The notes beneath the pieces were generated by a model, which had not been told where the DNA came from, ran no database searches, and saw only the letters and a program-made list of their open reading frames with translations. From positions 2,966,501 to 3,030,500 of the forward strand of contig NC_089444.1 of assembly GCF_026210795.1 (NCBI RefSeq): a stretch of 64,000 bases of DNA, written 5' to 3'. Of the stretch, positions 11,720-24,193 are shown one piece after another. A program made the translations under genes and the position numbers. The first letter of the stretch is position 1; every line of letters starts with the position of its first letter. The DNA comes from Rhizophagus irregularis. Taxonomy: Eukaryota > Glomeromycota > Glomeromycetes > Glomerales > Glomeraceae.

Positions 11720-12600
11720 TAAAATGTCAAAAACTTGATTAAAAAAACAAAAAAAAATTAAATTTTTTAATTAAAAAAGTCAGACTTGACGTTTTTTGTT
11801 ATTAAAAATCAAAAAAAAAATGATTTTATTAATCAAAAATGTCAGACTTGACGTTTTTTGTTATTAAAAATCAAAAAAATATTTTTTTTAAATTATAAAC
11901 GTCAGACTTGACGTTTTTTGTTATTAAAAATCAAAAAAAAAATATTTTTTTTAATTATAAACGTCATGACATTTTTTGTTATTAAAAATCAAAAAAAATA
12001 TTTTTTTTAATCAAAAATGTCAGACTTGACGTTTTTTGTTATTAAAAATCAAAAAAAATATTTTTTTTAATCAAAAATGTCAGACTTGACGTTTTTTGTT
12101 ATTAAAAATCAAAAAAAAGTGATTTTTTTAATTAAAAACGTCAGACTTGACGTTTTTTGTTATTAAAAATCAAAAAAAAGTGATTTTTTTAATTAAAAAT
12201 GTCAGACTTGACGTTTTTTGTTATTAAAAATCAAAAAAAAATTTTTTTTAATTAAAACGTCAGACTTGACGTTTTTTGTTATTAAAAATCAAAAAAAAAA
12301 ATTTTTTTTAATTAAAAACGTCAGACTTGACGTTTTTTGTTATTAAAAATCAAAAAAAAACATTTGTTTTAATTAAAAACGTCAGACTTGACGTTTTTTG
12401 TTATTAAAAATCAAAAAAATATTTTTTTTAATTAAAAACGTCAGACTTGACGTTTTTTGTTATTAAAAATCAAAAAAAACATTTGTTTTAATTAAAAACG
12501 TCAGACTTGACGTTTTTTGTTATTAAAAATCAAAAAAAAATATTTTTTTAATTAAAAACGTCAGACTTGACGTTTTTGTTATTAAAAATTAAAAAAGCAA
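11720..12600. repeat. Satellite of about 60-bp hairpin units
   Basis: About 14 tandem units with the core CGTCAGACTTGACG (arms CGTCA/TGACG around a 4-base loop), followed by TTTTTTGTTATTAAAAATC and a poly-A/poly-T stretch. Most cores are identical; one unit (near 11961) has lost the loop (CGTCATGACA). Copy A of the 4-kb element abuts its left end. Confidence 0.9.
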
Positions 12601-12622
12601 TGATTTTTTTTTAATTATATTA

Positions 12623-14863
12623 GTGTACTTTTGGATATAATGGGTGAGTTTATTTTAAAAGCATACTAATACTACTAATAAATTAATAAAAGATCTTTTT
12701 ATAACAATAGATTGTGTTTAGTGATGAGATTTATGAAAAAATTTTATGAAATTTTTTTTAATAAAAATAGCTTTGTATAAAAAATTTTCCAGAATTTTTT
12801 TTTAATAACGATATATCAGCATAGTAGTAATAGTACAATAGGGTTAACTATACAATAAATAGATGTAATAAATTTTTTGGAATTTTTTTTTAATAACAGT
12901 AAATTGGTATCATATAATAGATGATATAATAAATTTTTTTTGGAATTCTTCCTTAATAACAATATATTGGTATAGCACAATAGATAGATATAATAAAAAT
13001 TTTCTGTGATTTATTTTTTAATTACAATAGATTGGTAACTTATTAATGGAAGTTATTAATTTTTTTACAGTTCACAGTAACACTAATATTACTTTTTTTT
13101 TTAATCGCAGCGCATTTGCAGTTTTATTAAAGTAGAAAAATAAAAGAATATGTATACATAGTATGATTCTAAAAGCTACTCTAATATAATTAAACTACAA
13201 ACCACTCGTCATACGTATAGTACCCCATGTGTGCACTGTCAAGTGATCGTTAGACTCAGTAGGTAGACAACATTTGTAATGCGTTATCTTAGCCAGACGG
13301 CCCTATCTTCAACATAGTAACACTAATATTACTAATAAGTAATGATAATAAAAGATTTTAATTACATTTAATAAGGTTAATAAAAAAATTTTTTGAGATA
13401 TAATAGAATGGTATAGTACAATAGATAGATATAATAAAATTTTCTGGGATCTATTTTAATAACAGATTGGTATAATACAATGTATAGATATAAAAAAATA
13501 TTTCTGAATTCTTTTTTTTAATAATAGATTGATATGAATATATTTTCTGGGATTTTTTTTAGCAATAAGTCATTATATCAGTATAAAATTTTCTGGATTT
13601 TTTTTAATAACAATAGATCAGTATGGTATAATGGATAGAAATAAAAAATTTTAAGGATTTTTTTTTTAATAACAATACTAGATTGGTATAGTACAATAGT
13701 TACTAGATATAAAATTTTCTGGGATTATTTTAATAACAATAGATAGGTATAGTACAATGGACTAATTTAATAAATTTTTTTGTGATTTTTTTTAATAACA
13801 ATAGATTGGTAATAGACAACTGATTAGAAATTTGTTCAATTAATAATTGTTTTTTAGTAAGATTTTTTCCAGTAATACTACTACTAATAGGTATTAATAG
13901 TTAGTTTAATGAGTTAATAAAAGATTTTTTATAAATAGATTATATTTAATGACCTATAAAAAAAATTTTGGGAGATTTTTTTTAATAACAATAGATCAAT
14001 ACAAAAAATTTACTGAGACTTTTTTTAATAACAATAGATTGGTATAGTACAATGAATAGATATAAAAAAATTTTAACTTTTTTTTTTAATAATAGATTGA
14101 TATAAATATATTTTCTGAATTTTTTTTTAACAATAGAGTCAATAAATCAATATAAAAAATTTTTTTGATAACAACAGATCAGTACTATATTATAATGGAG
14201 AGATATAAAAAATTTTTTAGATTTTTTATTAATATAATAGATCAGTTTCTGGAATTTTTTTATGACAAATTAGTATAGTCAATATATAAAATTTTCTGGG
14301 ATTTATTTAAATAACAATAGATATGATAAAATTTTTGGTGATTTTTTTTTTAGTAGCAATAGATTGGTAATAGACAATTATTACTGTGACCAAAACTGAT
14401 CTGATTTACCAATTCATTATCAGTTCAGTTTTTAATGTTTTCACAACATTTTTTATTGTCTATTACCAATCTATTGTTACTAAAAAAAATAATCACCAAA
14501 AATTTATCATACCTATTGTTATTAAAATAAATCTCAGAAAATTTTTTTATTAACCTTATTAAATGTAATCTATTGTTATAAAAATCTTTCATTTATATTA
14601 CTTACTAGTAATATTAGTGTTACTGTGAACTATAAAAAAATCTTACTAAAAAACAATTATTAACAAGTTAATTGTCTACTATCAACATATTGTTATTAAA
14701 AAAAAATCCCAGAAAATTTTTTTATACCAAACTATTACTAAAAAGAAATCTCATTAAATTTTTTATAAATCTCACTAAACACAATCTATTGTTATAAAAA
14801 AATCTTTTATTAATTTATTAGTAGTATTAGTATAAAACTCACTCACTATATCCAAAAGTACAC
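12623..14863. mobile_element. Foldback/MITE-like element with TA duplication
   Basis: The ends GTGTACTTTTGGATATA and TATATCCAAAAGTACAC are inverted repeats flanked by TA at 12621-12622 and 14864-14865. The inverted homology continues inward (AAAAGATCTTTTTATAACAATAGATTG and its complement near 14780). A tighter inversion is centred near 14400. The left arm is swollen by degenerate units of about 60 bp (AACAATAGATTGGTATAGTACAATAGATAGATATAA). It has no coding capacity. TA duplication suggests a Tc1/mariner-mobilised element. Confidence 0.75.
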
Positions 14864-14865
14864 TA

Positions 14866-17098
14866 GTTATATAAAGAATCTTAATAGTTATACACTTGAT
14901 ATATATTTGTATTACTGTTATTCCATAGAAATTTGCAATTAATTTATAGTTTTGCCTAATACTATATAGTTTTTTTACAAAAATAAAATCAGTTTGTATA
15001 TTCTATATAATTGTAATTTACAGAACTATTAAAATAAGGAGCACATATAATAAATTACAACGTATTAATTTCTCAAATGTGGCGCAATTATTATGTAATC
15101 ATATCAGTAAAAGGTTTAGAACGGATTTTGTTTTCACAATTTTGTTTCACAATTATTGTGGAAAAAAAAATCATTCTTAATGAAATTACGTGGCGCAGAA
15201 ATTTCAACGAAAAATATTATTTTCATCATATAAACCATTGACTAATGTATAAAATCAATGTGATCTATCTAAAAAAACTATAGTAAAAAAATTTTTGTAC
15301 TATATTAAGATATTTTTTATTGGAACGTAGCCTGCCTCCTATTTTTACTGGCCGGAATTATAAAATTGGACCGAATTTATAAATTTATAGGTATAAAACC
15401 GGATGCACAAATTGGTTTTGTAAAAAACCAGTTTGAAAGTTAAGGAGTTTGAAAAAAGAAAAAAATTAAATTAGGTTTTCAATAATGCAACTGGTTCCAA
15501 ACTAAAATTATAATAATGCATTCAGTTCATTAACAAATGATAATAAAAGTGCGCGTAATTTGTATGATTTTTTTGTAGGACGGACTATCCTTTATGAAAT
15601 GGACAACTATTGTAGCTTAAGAAAATGCAATTACTATCAATGTACATTTTTTTAAACATTGTTACTCGTTAAGAAGTAGCTGTTTCTTAGTATAATTAAA
15701 ACAATAAATTAAAATATTAATTAATAATTAAATATGACAGCCAAAATAACTATCAGCGCGATAAGGAATTCAAGAACTAAAGCCGGTTTTCCTCTTCTTC
15801 TTTTGATAAAATGTAAAATTGAATATGTATCACAATTTATTTACGTTATTGTAAAGTGTCACTCGTTGTAAATTTGTGCACCAATGGTATTCTTCCGTGA
15901 ATTTGAGTTCATATTAAAAATTGAAGTTGGGAAGAATTTTATTTGGTTATACTTTTATCACATGCCAAATAAACGTACAGTAACAAGTAAATTACGCATT
16001 AAAATTAGTTAATTCAAAAATCGATACAAAAGTTAATTCTGACGATAGCGAATTTGATATTTGTAAAAGATAAAGTTTGGTTATTTATTTTCTTATATCG
16101 CCTTAATATTAGAAGAAAAAAAAATTATTTTCATATTACACATATTACACGTATATTTAAGATTATAATTTAAAAAAATCATAAAATTACAATATAATTC
16201 CTTCATGTATGGAATAATAATAATATTTTTTTTTATTTTTTTTCGGAATACTGTATTCCTTAATTAATTTTGGTATATTTTGCGTTTATTACGTTTATTA
16301 TTATGTAATCATATAAAAGGTTTAGAATGGATTTTGGCTTCACAAATCACAATTTGATTTATATATATATTGTGAAAAAAATCGAGAATAAAAAAATGAA
16401 ATTACACGGCGAAGAAGTTTCAACGAAAGATTGTTATTTTTTATTTTATTTTATTTTAATGACATTTTTTGTATCATATTATGGAAAAAAAAAGAACGAA
16501 AAAAAACTGTATAAGATGAAATTTTTTGTAGTAAGTCCATGATTTTGATATTTGATACTAACTTCAAAGATATTGAAAGGATTAATTTAAAAATTATTTT
16601 CTTGTAAAAACTCGGAATGTTATATTATCTTATCCTAGTTTTTCCCGCATCTCCTATTTATATATAAAAAAAAAATAAAAAAATGTTTTTACGAAAGAGA
16701 AAAAATTTTTTTTTGATTTTTTTTTTAACAAAAAAAATGTCTTTACAAAAGAGAAAAAGGTAAATCAAAAATGGAAAGTCATTTCCATTCTTATTTTTAT
16801 AAAAAAAAGTCTTTTTTACGAAAAGAGAAAAAGATAAATCAACAATGGAAAGGTGTTTCCTTTTTTATTTTTGTAAAACTTTTTTTTTAGATTTTTCAAC
16901 GAAAAAAATGTTTTTTTATGAAAAGTGAAAGATGCAAATCAAAAATGGAAAGGTGTTTCATTTTTTATTTCTATAATTTTTTTTTTCAACGAAAAAAAAA
17001 AACGTTTTTTACAAAAAAGAGAAAAAGGTAAACAAAAATGGGAAGTTATTTCCTTTTCAGTCAAAAAAAAATTCTAAAAAATGTTGGCTTCGCTATAT
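14866..17098. other. Intergenic with dispersed relic repeats
   Basis: No gene supported. A repeat with TATGTAATCATAT..AAAGGTTTAGAACGGATTTTG followed by GAAATTACGTGGCG..TTTCAACGAAA is at 15085-15240 and again, diverged, at 16300-16440. A related piece is at 20400-20480. 16660-17070 is a degenerate tandem repeat of units like ACGAAAGAGAAAAAGGTAAATC then ATGGAAAG..TTTCC. Confidence 0.45.
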
Positions 17099-17455
17099 CC
17101 CTATGAAAAAAAAAATTCTTTAAAATATACTTAAAATGTACTTATATATTTTAAAATATATCTAAAATGTACTTAAAATTTTTAAATGTACTTAAAATAT
17201 ACTTAAAATTGCAATTTTAAGTATATTTAAAGTATGAAATTTTATACTTAAATTATATTTAAAATATACTTAATTGCAATTTAAATATAATTTAAGTATA
17301 ATTTAAGTACAAAATTTTACACTTTAAATATACTTAAAATCGCAATTTTAAGTATATTTTAAGTATATTTTAAAATGTTAAGTATATTTTAGATATATTT
17401 TAAAAATATATAAGTATATTTTAAGTACATTTTAAAGAAATTTTTTTTTATAGGG
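17099..17455. mobile_element. Palindromic MITE, 357 bp
   Basis: Ends CCCTATGAAAAAAAAAATTC and its near complement ending TTTTTTTTATAGGG, flanked by TAT on both sides (17096-17098 and 17456-17458). The interior is almost wholly inverted repeats of ACTTAAAATATA/TATATTTTAAGT around AATTGCAATT-type centres. No coding capacity. Confidence 0.6.
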
Positions 17456-17735
17456 TATCTAACATATATATAAATTTATCTGAGACTTTTTCATTAAATT
17501 TGGACTTATGGTTATTAACTAATCCATAAAAACGCACAATTTCCCCCAATTTTTCATGATTGTTCTAATGCATTCCAAGATATGATCATTCATTTTGGTA
17601 CAAAAAAAAATCTATCGAATTATTTGATATGAGGGTTAAATTTAGGCTCTAATAAACACGAATCTTGCTTAAGTGCACAAAAAATGGTTATTGTTAAATT
17701 CTTTTTCATCCATAAATTTAAATCTTTTTTTTTTA

Positions 17736-19207
17736 TTATTTTTTAATTACTTGAAATATTTCATAATCTTCTACTTCAAATTTTGCTGGGATTCCTATTT
17801 TAGGATAACAATTTCCATTATCATGATTAGTATAAAACCAATTATTATTATGACAGTATAAATTACCCATGGTTGGTCCATAATTAGGCCCACAAAAAAC
17901 AGCCCTATTCTGCACACTAACTAAACTTCTTTTTGCAGTAGAAATATCTTTTTCATTTGTAAAATTAAATAAAAAACTATCTGCTGTAGTTTTCCAAGTA
18001 TCACTTTTATCCCAATCAAGTGGATTATATCCACCAATTAATTGTGTAGAATTTTTAATTTTTGTGATCAAAATAGTGGCTCCTTTATTATCACAATTTT
18101 TATGAAAAGATTTAGTATCATTTCCATCTTGACTTGAGCAGTATAATAATTTAAAGTCATAAGGAATTTTTTTTCTATTATAATGTGAAGAATCCATTTT
18201 ATCAATCCATGAAGCAAAAATAGTAATATGGTTTGATCCAATCAAGGTTGAATCTTTAAAATTTGGTTTTCTTGAATGTGTCAAATTATCTTTAGGTTTC
18301 ATATTAGGTACTATATAAAATTCTAAAAGATTATGAATTAAATCTTGTGGTAAGATATCTTTATAACAATAAACTTTGTAAAAGAAATCTGTAGGCTTAA
18401 TATCATAAAATTTAATTAAAGGAATAAATCTATACAATGCCCTCTCAATCTTTGTAATATCTTCTTTATTCCATTTTAATGGTTCATTCTTCATATTTTG
18501 TTGAGAAAAACACCATTTTAACAAATTTTCCCAAATATCAATTTCATCCATATTTAAATCATCCCTTTTTAATAATAATTCTAATAAAGGAGCTTTTAAA
18601 TCAATAAAATTATCAGAATTGAATAAAACTTTAGGTTCTTCACAAATTTTTTCAAGACAGAAATTCCATAAATCTGTAAATGATTCATGTTGGTAAACAG
18701 TTTCAAGAATTCCAGTTGGATTTTGGTATAAAAATTCAGTTTGTTGTTGAATCAAAAATTCTTGAATATGAGAAACCAAAGGATGAATATTAAGCTCATC
18801 AACTGCAATTAACAATTTCAATACATCAGGACCTTGTAAATTCTTTAATTCAATATTTCCACAATAAATAAACCTAATGTACAATAATATAATATTAATT
18901 AGACTTTCCCTTTATAACATAATGTTAAAATTTATTATAACATTATAAAATACCTAAGAATAATATTAAATAGTTGTGGAGAAATATTTGGTTTTTTGAG
19001 AATAAATTTTCCATCTTTTTTCTCAGTCCATTCATTAGAAAATGTGGAGCGAAAGTATTGAGACCTAATAGATAAAATATTTGAGTGAGCATGAATTTCC
19101 TTAACATCAAGCTCTTCACCAGCATAAATAATAACGTCATATCCAATTTCTGTCTCAAAAAGTTTTTCATAATCGTTAGATAATTCTGTCCAAAATTTTG
19201 AAGACAT
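17736..19207 (-). CDS. BTB-BACK-TLDc domain protein
   Basis: Two exons on the minus strand, 19207-18954 and 18873-17736. An 80-bp intron splits an Arg codon (AG|G), giving 463 aa. The BTB/POZ fold occupies about 1-110 (YDVIIYAGEE, HAHSNILSIRSQYFRSTFSNEW, NIILR then FIYCGNIEL). A BACK-like helical region follows (SFTDLWNFCLEKI; DEIDIWENLLKWCF). The TLDc domain is at about 315-460 (KLLYCSSQDGNDTKSFHKNC, IGGYNPLDW, DSFLFNF, GPNYGP, FEVEDYEIFQV). BTB-BACK proteins usually act as Cullin-3 adaptors, and TLDc domains bind V-ATPase or act in oxidative-stress responses; the role here is inferred. A TATAAAG-like box lies near 19291-19302. The intron sits at the same position and phase as in the paralogue at 57.8 kb. 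No defects seen. Confidence 0.9.
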
Positions 19208-21126
19208 TGTTTTTAGTTTATAAATTTAATTAATAAAAATAAGCAAGAAATGCAGGAAATGCAGTAAAAATTTAAGTTTGGAGTACAAACACTCTTTATA
19301 CTATTTTATGATGATCAATTTTTTTCCATTTGTATAAGGAATAGGTCTAGCACTACCTAAGTACCTAACATAGAAATAATTTCGGATGTTACTTTGACTA
19401 CTGCGGACTTGTGATCATTTAATAAAATTTCAAAATTTAATTTGTAAATTTTTTGTTACGCGGACTGCCTTTTATGTATTGTATTTAGTAAACAAATATA
19501 GACTTTATTTATTATTTAGGAATTATTTTAGTTATGTTAGAATTAATAGAGTAAAAATCCGAGAAAAATAGCATTAAGCTAGACCCCCAGTTTTACTCTA
19601 CTTCGTCTATCGGTATGTGGCAGATGCTGGTGATAGCGGACATAGTGTTATCATAAATTTTTTGAACTGGGGACAGTAGTATCTGATATAGTAATTAATC
19701 ATTGTACTTGACATTATGTGCTTCGAGAATATATAGTATGTTAAATTCATTTTTTTTCTCGCCAAGGAAGTCGTTTATTATTTCTTGTTTTTAAAAAATA
19801 AAATTAAACCGCTAATTAAAACAAAACAAATATAGCAATCCAAGATAACTATATCAACACGACAAGAAAGTTCAGAAATTAGACTCTTTTTTTTGAAAGC
19901 GTGGCACGTATTCTATTTATGTTATTGAAAACATTTCTCAATGAATCTTATTGTAAATTTTGTATGTCAATGATTAACAAATCAGGAAATACATTATTTT
20001 GAATGAGAATATAACACCGGTGTAACTAATATAATACATATCATTCTCGTATACCGTAATTTCATTATATTTAGTTTATTATTTTAAAGTAACAATGAGT
20101 GAAATTGATAAATTCAATGAAGAAAATCCAACAAAAATTCTCAATATTAAACAATAATATGATATTTATCTGACAATAAATATTTATTTATTATTCATTT
20201 AGTATTTAAACTATAATTTACAAAATTATTGGAGAGCATGCTTTCATTAAAAAAAAAAATTTTTGAAATTTGAAAATGTTCTACATAATATACTTTATCT
20301 TATCGTTATAGTCCTTCGCTTCGCTCCAAGCAGATTTCTAATTTCGGTATGCCAGCCAAATATTTGAGCAAATTGGGCGTTATTCTTATCTTTTTTTATT
20401 GTAAAGTAATCATATTAATAAAAGGTTTAAAGCGGTTTTAGTTTCACTATTTTAGTTTCACAATTTTGGATTCACAATTTTGATTTCATAATTTTGGATT
20501 CACAATTTTTTGATATGAACGTGAGAAAACCGATTTTTTTTTGTTGATGTTTGATGACTTTTGAAATGACTAATATGACTACTTGAAAAAATTAATAAAA
20601 AAAATTCAAAAATTATAATAAGAATTTGACAGTAGAAATGTTATAAAGAATGAGCGCGAAAATTCCCTAATTAATTTTTTTCTGATTTGATCAAAAAAAT
20701 TAAATTAACAATATGAGATAAAATATATAGAATAAAAAATATATGGGATAAAAAATATATAAAATAAAAAATATGGGATGAAAGAAATATATGGGGATAA
20801 AATATATGAAATAAAATATAAAAAAAAAATTAATATATGAAATTTTTATTTATTTCATACTTATTTCATGTTAATGAATTTTATTATAAAATTTGCAACC
20901 AAATGGGGCGAAGTCATCCCATACATAGTAATCCTTAGTTATATTCATTAAATGTGTTTTATTATTTATTTATTTATTTTATTTTAATCCTTGTATCTGC
21001 ATTGCACTTCATGGGTGGGGCTTTGTAATATGTACGTAGATCACTTACAACGTTTGGAATAAAACAACTTTAATTAATCAGTTGTAATAATTTACAAATA
21101 TTATATATGATTATTCATCTTAATAA
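19208..21126. other. Intergenic
   Basis: No gene supported. 19440-20480 shows patchy similarity to 15560-16330 (CGGACTGCCTTTTATG; AACAAATATAG..AACTATATCAACACGAC; TTATTGTAAATTT), suggesting an old duplicated non-coding segment. A 10-bp palindrome ACACCGGTGT lies near 20013. 20690-20840 is low-complexity AAAATATATGGGATAAAA. 20980-21060 probably belongs to the F-box gene 3' region. Confidence 0.35.
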
Positions 21127-22659
21127 CTAATCAATATTCTTAATAAATTTATTAGCGCTAATAAATAAATCATAATAACTTCGAACTCTAATATTGAATT
21201 CCATCACTTCATCTCTCAAATCAGACAATTGATTATTATCTTTAATACTCTCAATAGCCAAATATTTAACTCTTTCTCTCTTCATAATATATTCTTTTAT
21301 ATAATGTGAAATATTATCACTACCTCTTTGTAGTTTTATTAATAATTTATTAATAAAAACATCTTGAGAATTTTCTAAGAATGCCTTAAAATCACTTTCT
21401 TTAACAGTAAGTATCAAACTTAGGTATTCTAATTTAGAAGGGAGAGCTTGACCTAGATTTTTTAATATGATTGAACTACCAATTGTTAAATTATTATCTT
21501 TCCATATATTGATTGAAAGATATAAAATATTTGATTTAATTGAAAATATTAAACAAAATCTTAATTAAGTAGTCTGATGTTCAAATTCACATAAATCAAG
21601 AAATTTGATATTCTTACAATGTTTTATAATTAATCCTAACAACGCTTGTCTTGATGATAGACCATAATTAAGTTCCAAACCGAAATTTTCCAAATAATCA
21701 CCAGATTTTAGTAATAATTTTTGAAATGATTTAAATTGTAGTACCTCATTTAAAATTAAAGATTTCAATTTAAATGGTTTAGATAAATTAATAATTTGTT
21801 GAGTAAAACTATTATCATTCAAGAAAGAACAATTAATAATATGAATAGATTCTAAAACATTTAATTGTTCAAGTATTTTATCAAGATTGATTATTACTCT
21901 AAAATCGACGTAATAGAAAGTAATTGTATTCAAGGTATTTGAACAATTATAATCTTTTGATAATAATAATGATTGACATAAAGATTCATAACCACTACCT
22001 ATTAAAATTTTCTTAAGATTTTGATGTAAATGAATTACTTTTAATATATGATTATTAATTACCATATTTTCATCATAAAAGTTGATATAAAGCTTCAAAT
22101 TTTCAATATTGTGAATAAAATTTTGATTTTGTAAAATTAACTCAAGAATTTCATTAAAATATGTTATATAATAAGTACTTGGGATCCAAATTTCAAGAGT
22201 ATGTAATTTTATTTCATTTTCAATAAAAATTTTAAATATTAACTTAGATACCAAATCAAAATCTTTAAAAAGATCTCTAATTTCGAATTTTCTATTCCTA
22301 ATGACAGATTCAAACCACTTATCAACAGAAGTGATAAACTTATGTGTATTCAAATATTTTAAAAAACTAAGATAATTGAACAGTGTATTCGTAAATAATG
22401 AATTATTAATAATTTTATATTCATTTAATTTCGTTATAAATTCATTATTTAAATTATTATGTAAATACATTTCAATAAAATTATAGTTTCCGGTACAAAT
22501 TGAAAATGGATTATCCCATAATAATGGAATCGCTAAACGACACCATAATCTGTTTACTAAAATGCATGAATATAAAGTTGAATAATCATTCTGTAAATAT
22601 TTTATAATATCATAAGTTAATTCAGGTAAATCTCCTGAAAATATTTTTGAACATGACAT
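21127..22659 (-). pseudogene. F-box protein with an internal stop
   Basis: Minus-strand frame from ATG 22659. An N-terminal F-box at about residues 9-50 (DLPELTYDIIKYLQ, LYSCILVNRLWCRLAIPLLW) is the usual Skp1-binding type for SCF ubiquitin ligases. A long leucine/isoleucine-rich region of LRR-like segments follows. Translation meets TAA at 21567-21565 after FEHQTT. The same frame then stays open for about 146 more codons to 21127, with family-like C-terminal text (YLSINIWKDNNL, NLGQALPSKLEYLSL, RVKYLAIESI, IRVRSYYDLFISANKFI). The natural product would be about 510 aa. Either the gene is a young pseudogene or a 364-aa truncated protein is made. A sequencing error is possible. No GT-AG intron is evident at the stop. 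Confidence 0.75.
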
Positions 22660-24193
22660 ATTGTAACTGAAAAAGGGGAAGGAGGGAGGTATCTAATTTT
22701 ATTATTATACCGAAACTGGGTAATTTATATGCAATATTATCGCACAATTCATGTCAATTAATTGTGTGTAACATGTTTCAATAATTAGGCGCAGTTTTAT
22801 GCAAACAGAAACCTGTTAGTGGGTTATAATTGAACCAAATATTTTTGATTTTACATCCAAAACTGACAATTAATAGATGACCAATTTTATTAAATAGATT
22901 GGTAAGGATTTTTGAAAGATGTGTTAATTGTGTTATGTAATATTTTTATGAAAGAAATTTTTTTATTTTTATATTTTTATTTTAGAAAGGTAGACAGAAT
23001 GGTTGACGCCACGTGATAAGAGAAGAACTACTTTGCGTTTTTATCTGTTTATACTTCCATGCGTAATGCAAAATTTAAATTTAAATTTTGTTTTATCAAG
23101 AAATAAATATTGCTCATTTTTGTCATCGCTTTACGTTTGCTCATGAGCTTCCTCTGTTATTTCATTCACAATTACTCGTAAGATGCACTTCATGATATTT
23201 AGTAGTCTAATATCTTTATAATTTTCCTTTTGACATTTAGGATTAATAATTTGGTCTTAGGTAATATTAATGTATTACTTTATAGTTCAAATTGGAACTT
23301 TTTGCTTAAATAAATATTAAAATAATTTTAGGTGACAACTTTAGTCAAAAGAAAAACGTTCAGTTCATCTGTTCTGATTCCTAGATCCCTATAAAAAAAT
23401 TCTGGGAAAATCTCTGATAAATGATCATTTCTCTAGTTTTTATTTCAAAGAAACTCAGATACGTGATTATTTTTCTGAAAAATTTTTTATGATTTTATTA
23501 TAAATGAGATAAATAAAAAAAATTGTTATAAATATTTTTTGTTGAAACGCAACAAAGGATATTACAAAAATTAATTTAACCGAGATTTTTTTTTCAAAGT
23601 TACAGCGATCATAAGATATTTTTTTTTATATTTACGCTCATTTTTAGCATTTTTATAAAGATTTTAATAAGTTATGCTACAAGATAAATAAACCAAGCTG
23701 ATAAAAAATTCGAATATATTATTTTAAGTTAAACTTTAACAATATTTGTTTTAATTTCTTGCACTAAATTTCAATTTAATAATGTTCAAACCAAATGTAA
23801 TTCAATTAGATAATTTTATGAAATCAATCATAATATTATAAAGTAAGCTTTATATACATTATTTATGTATATTAATATAAACCTACTATATTTAATTTTA
23901 TTTATTTTTTTTTGTTCTTACAGCAACAAATATAAATATTTATTATTAAATTGTTAATAAAAATTTTATACATATAATATACATTTACATATAACGTATT
24001 GAGAATACTAATTATTGTGGCTTTAATATAGTTTGTTATCAAGTCATTTTAAAAAAATTATTACTAAGCTTATGTAATACTTACATAAGCTTATCATTTT
24101 GTGTTCAAATTTCTTACATGTGATTTACATTTACATATATATAATGGTCACAATATGATATTATTAATAAATTTTTTTTTTTTGAGCTTTTAT
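22660..24193. other. Intergenic, upstream regions of two divergent genes
   Basis: No gene supported. 22690-22800 is the probable F-box promoter; an inverted relic copy of this stretch is at about 52195-52310. A CACGTGAT motif lies at 23010. The last 200 bp before the kinase array are AT-rich, with a poly-T run just before the chosen ATG (24194). Confidence 0.4.

Noticed and set aside
2588-12600. Regularly spaced repeats resembling a CRISPR array
   Set aside because: Spacers are repeats themselves, units are hairpins of a eukaryotic satellite, and there are no cas genes.
13200-13312. Possible tRNA-like or SINE promoter on the minus strand (GGCCGTCTGGCTAAGATAACG)
   Set aside because: A weak A-box but no convincing B-box, and no cloverleaf could be drawn.
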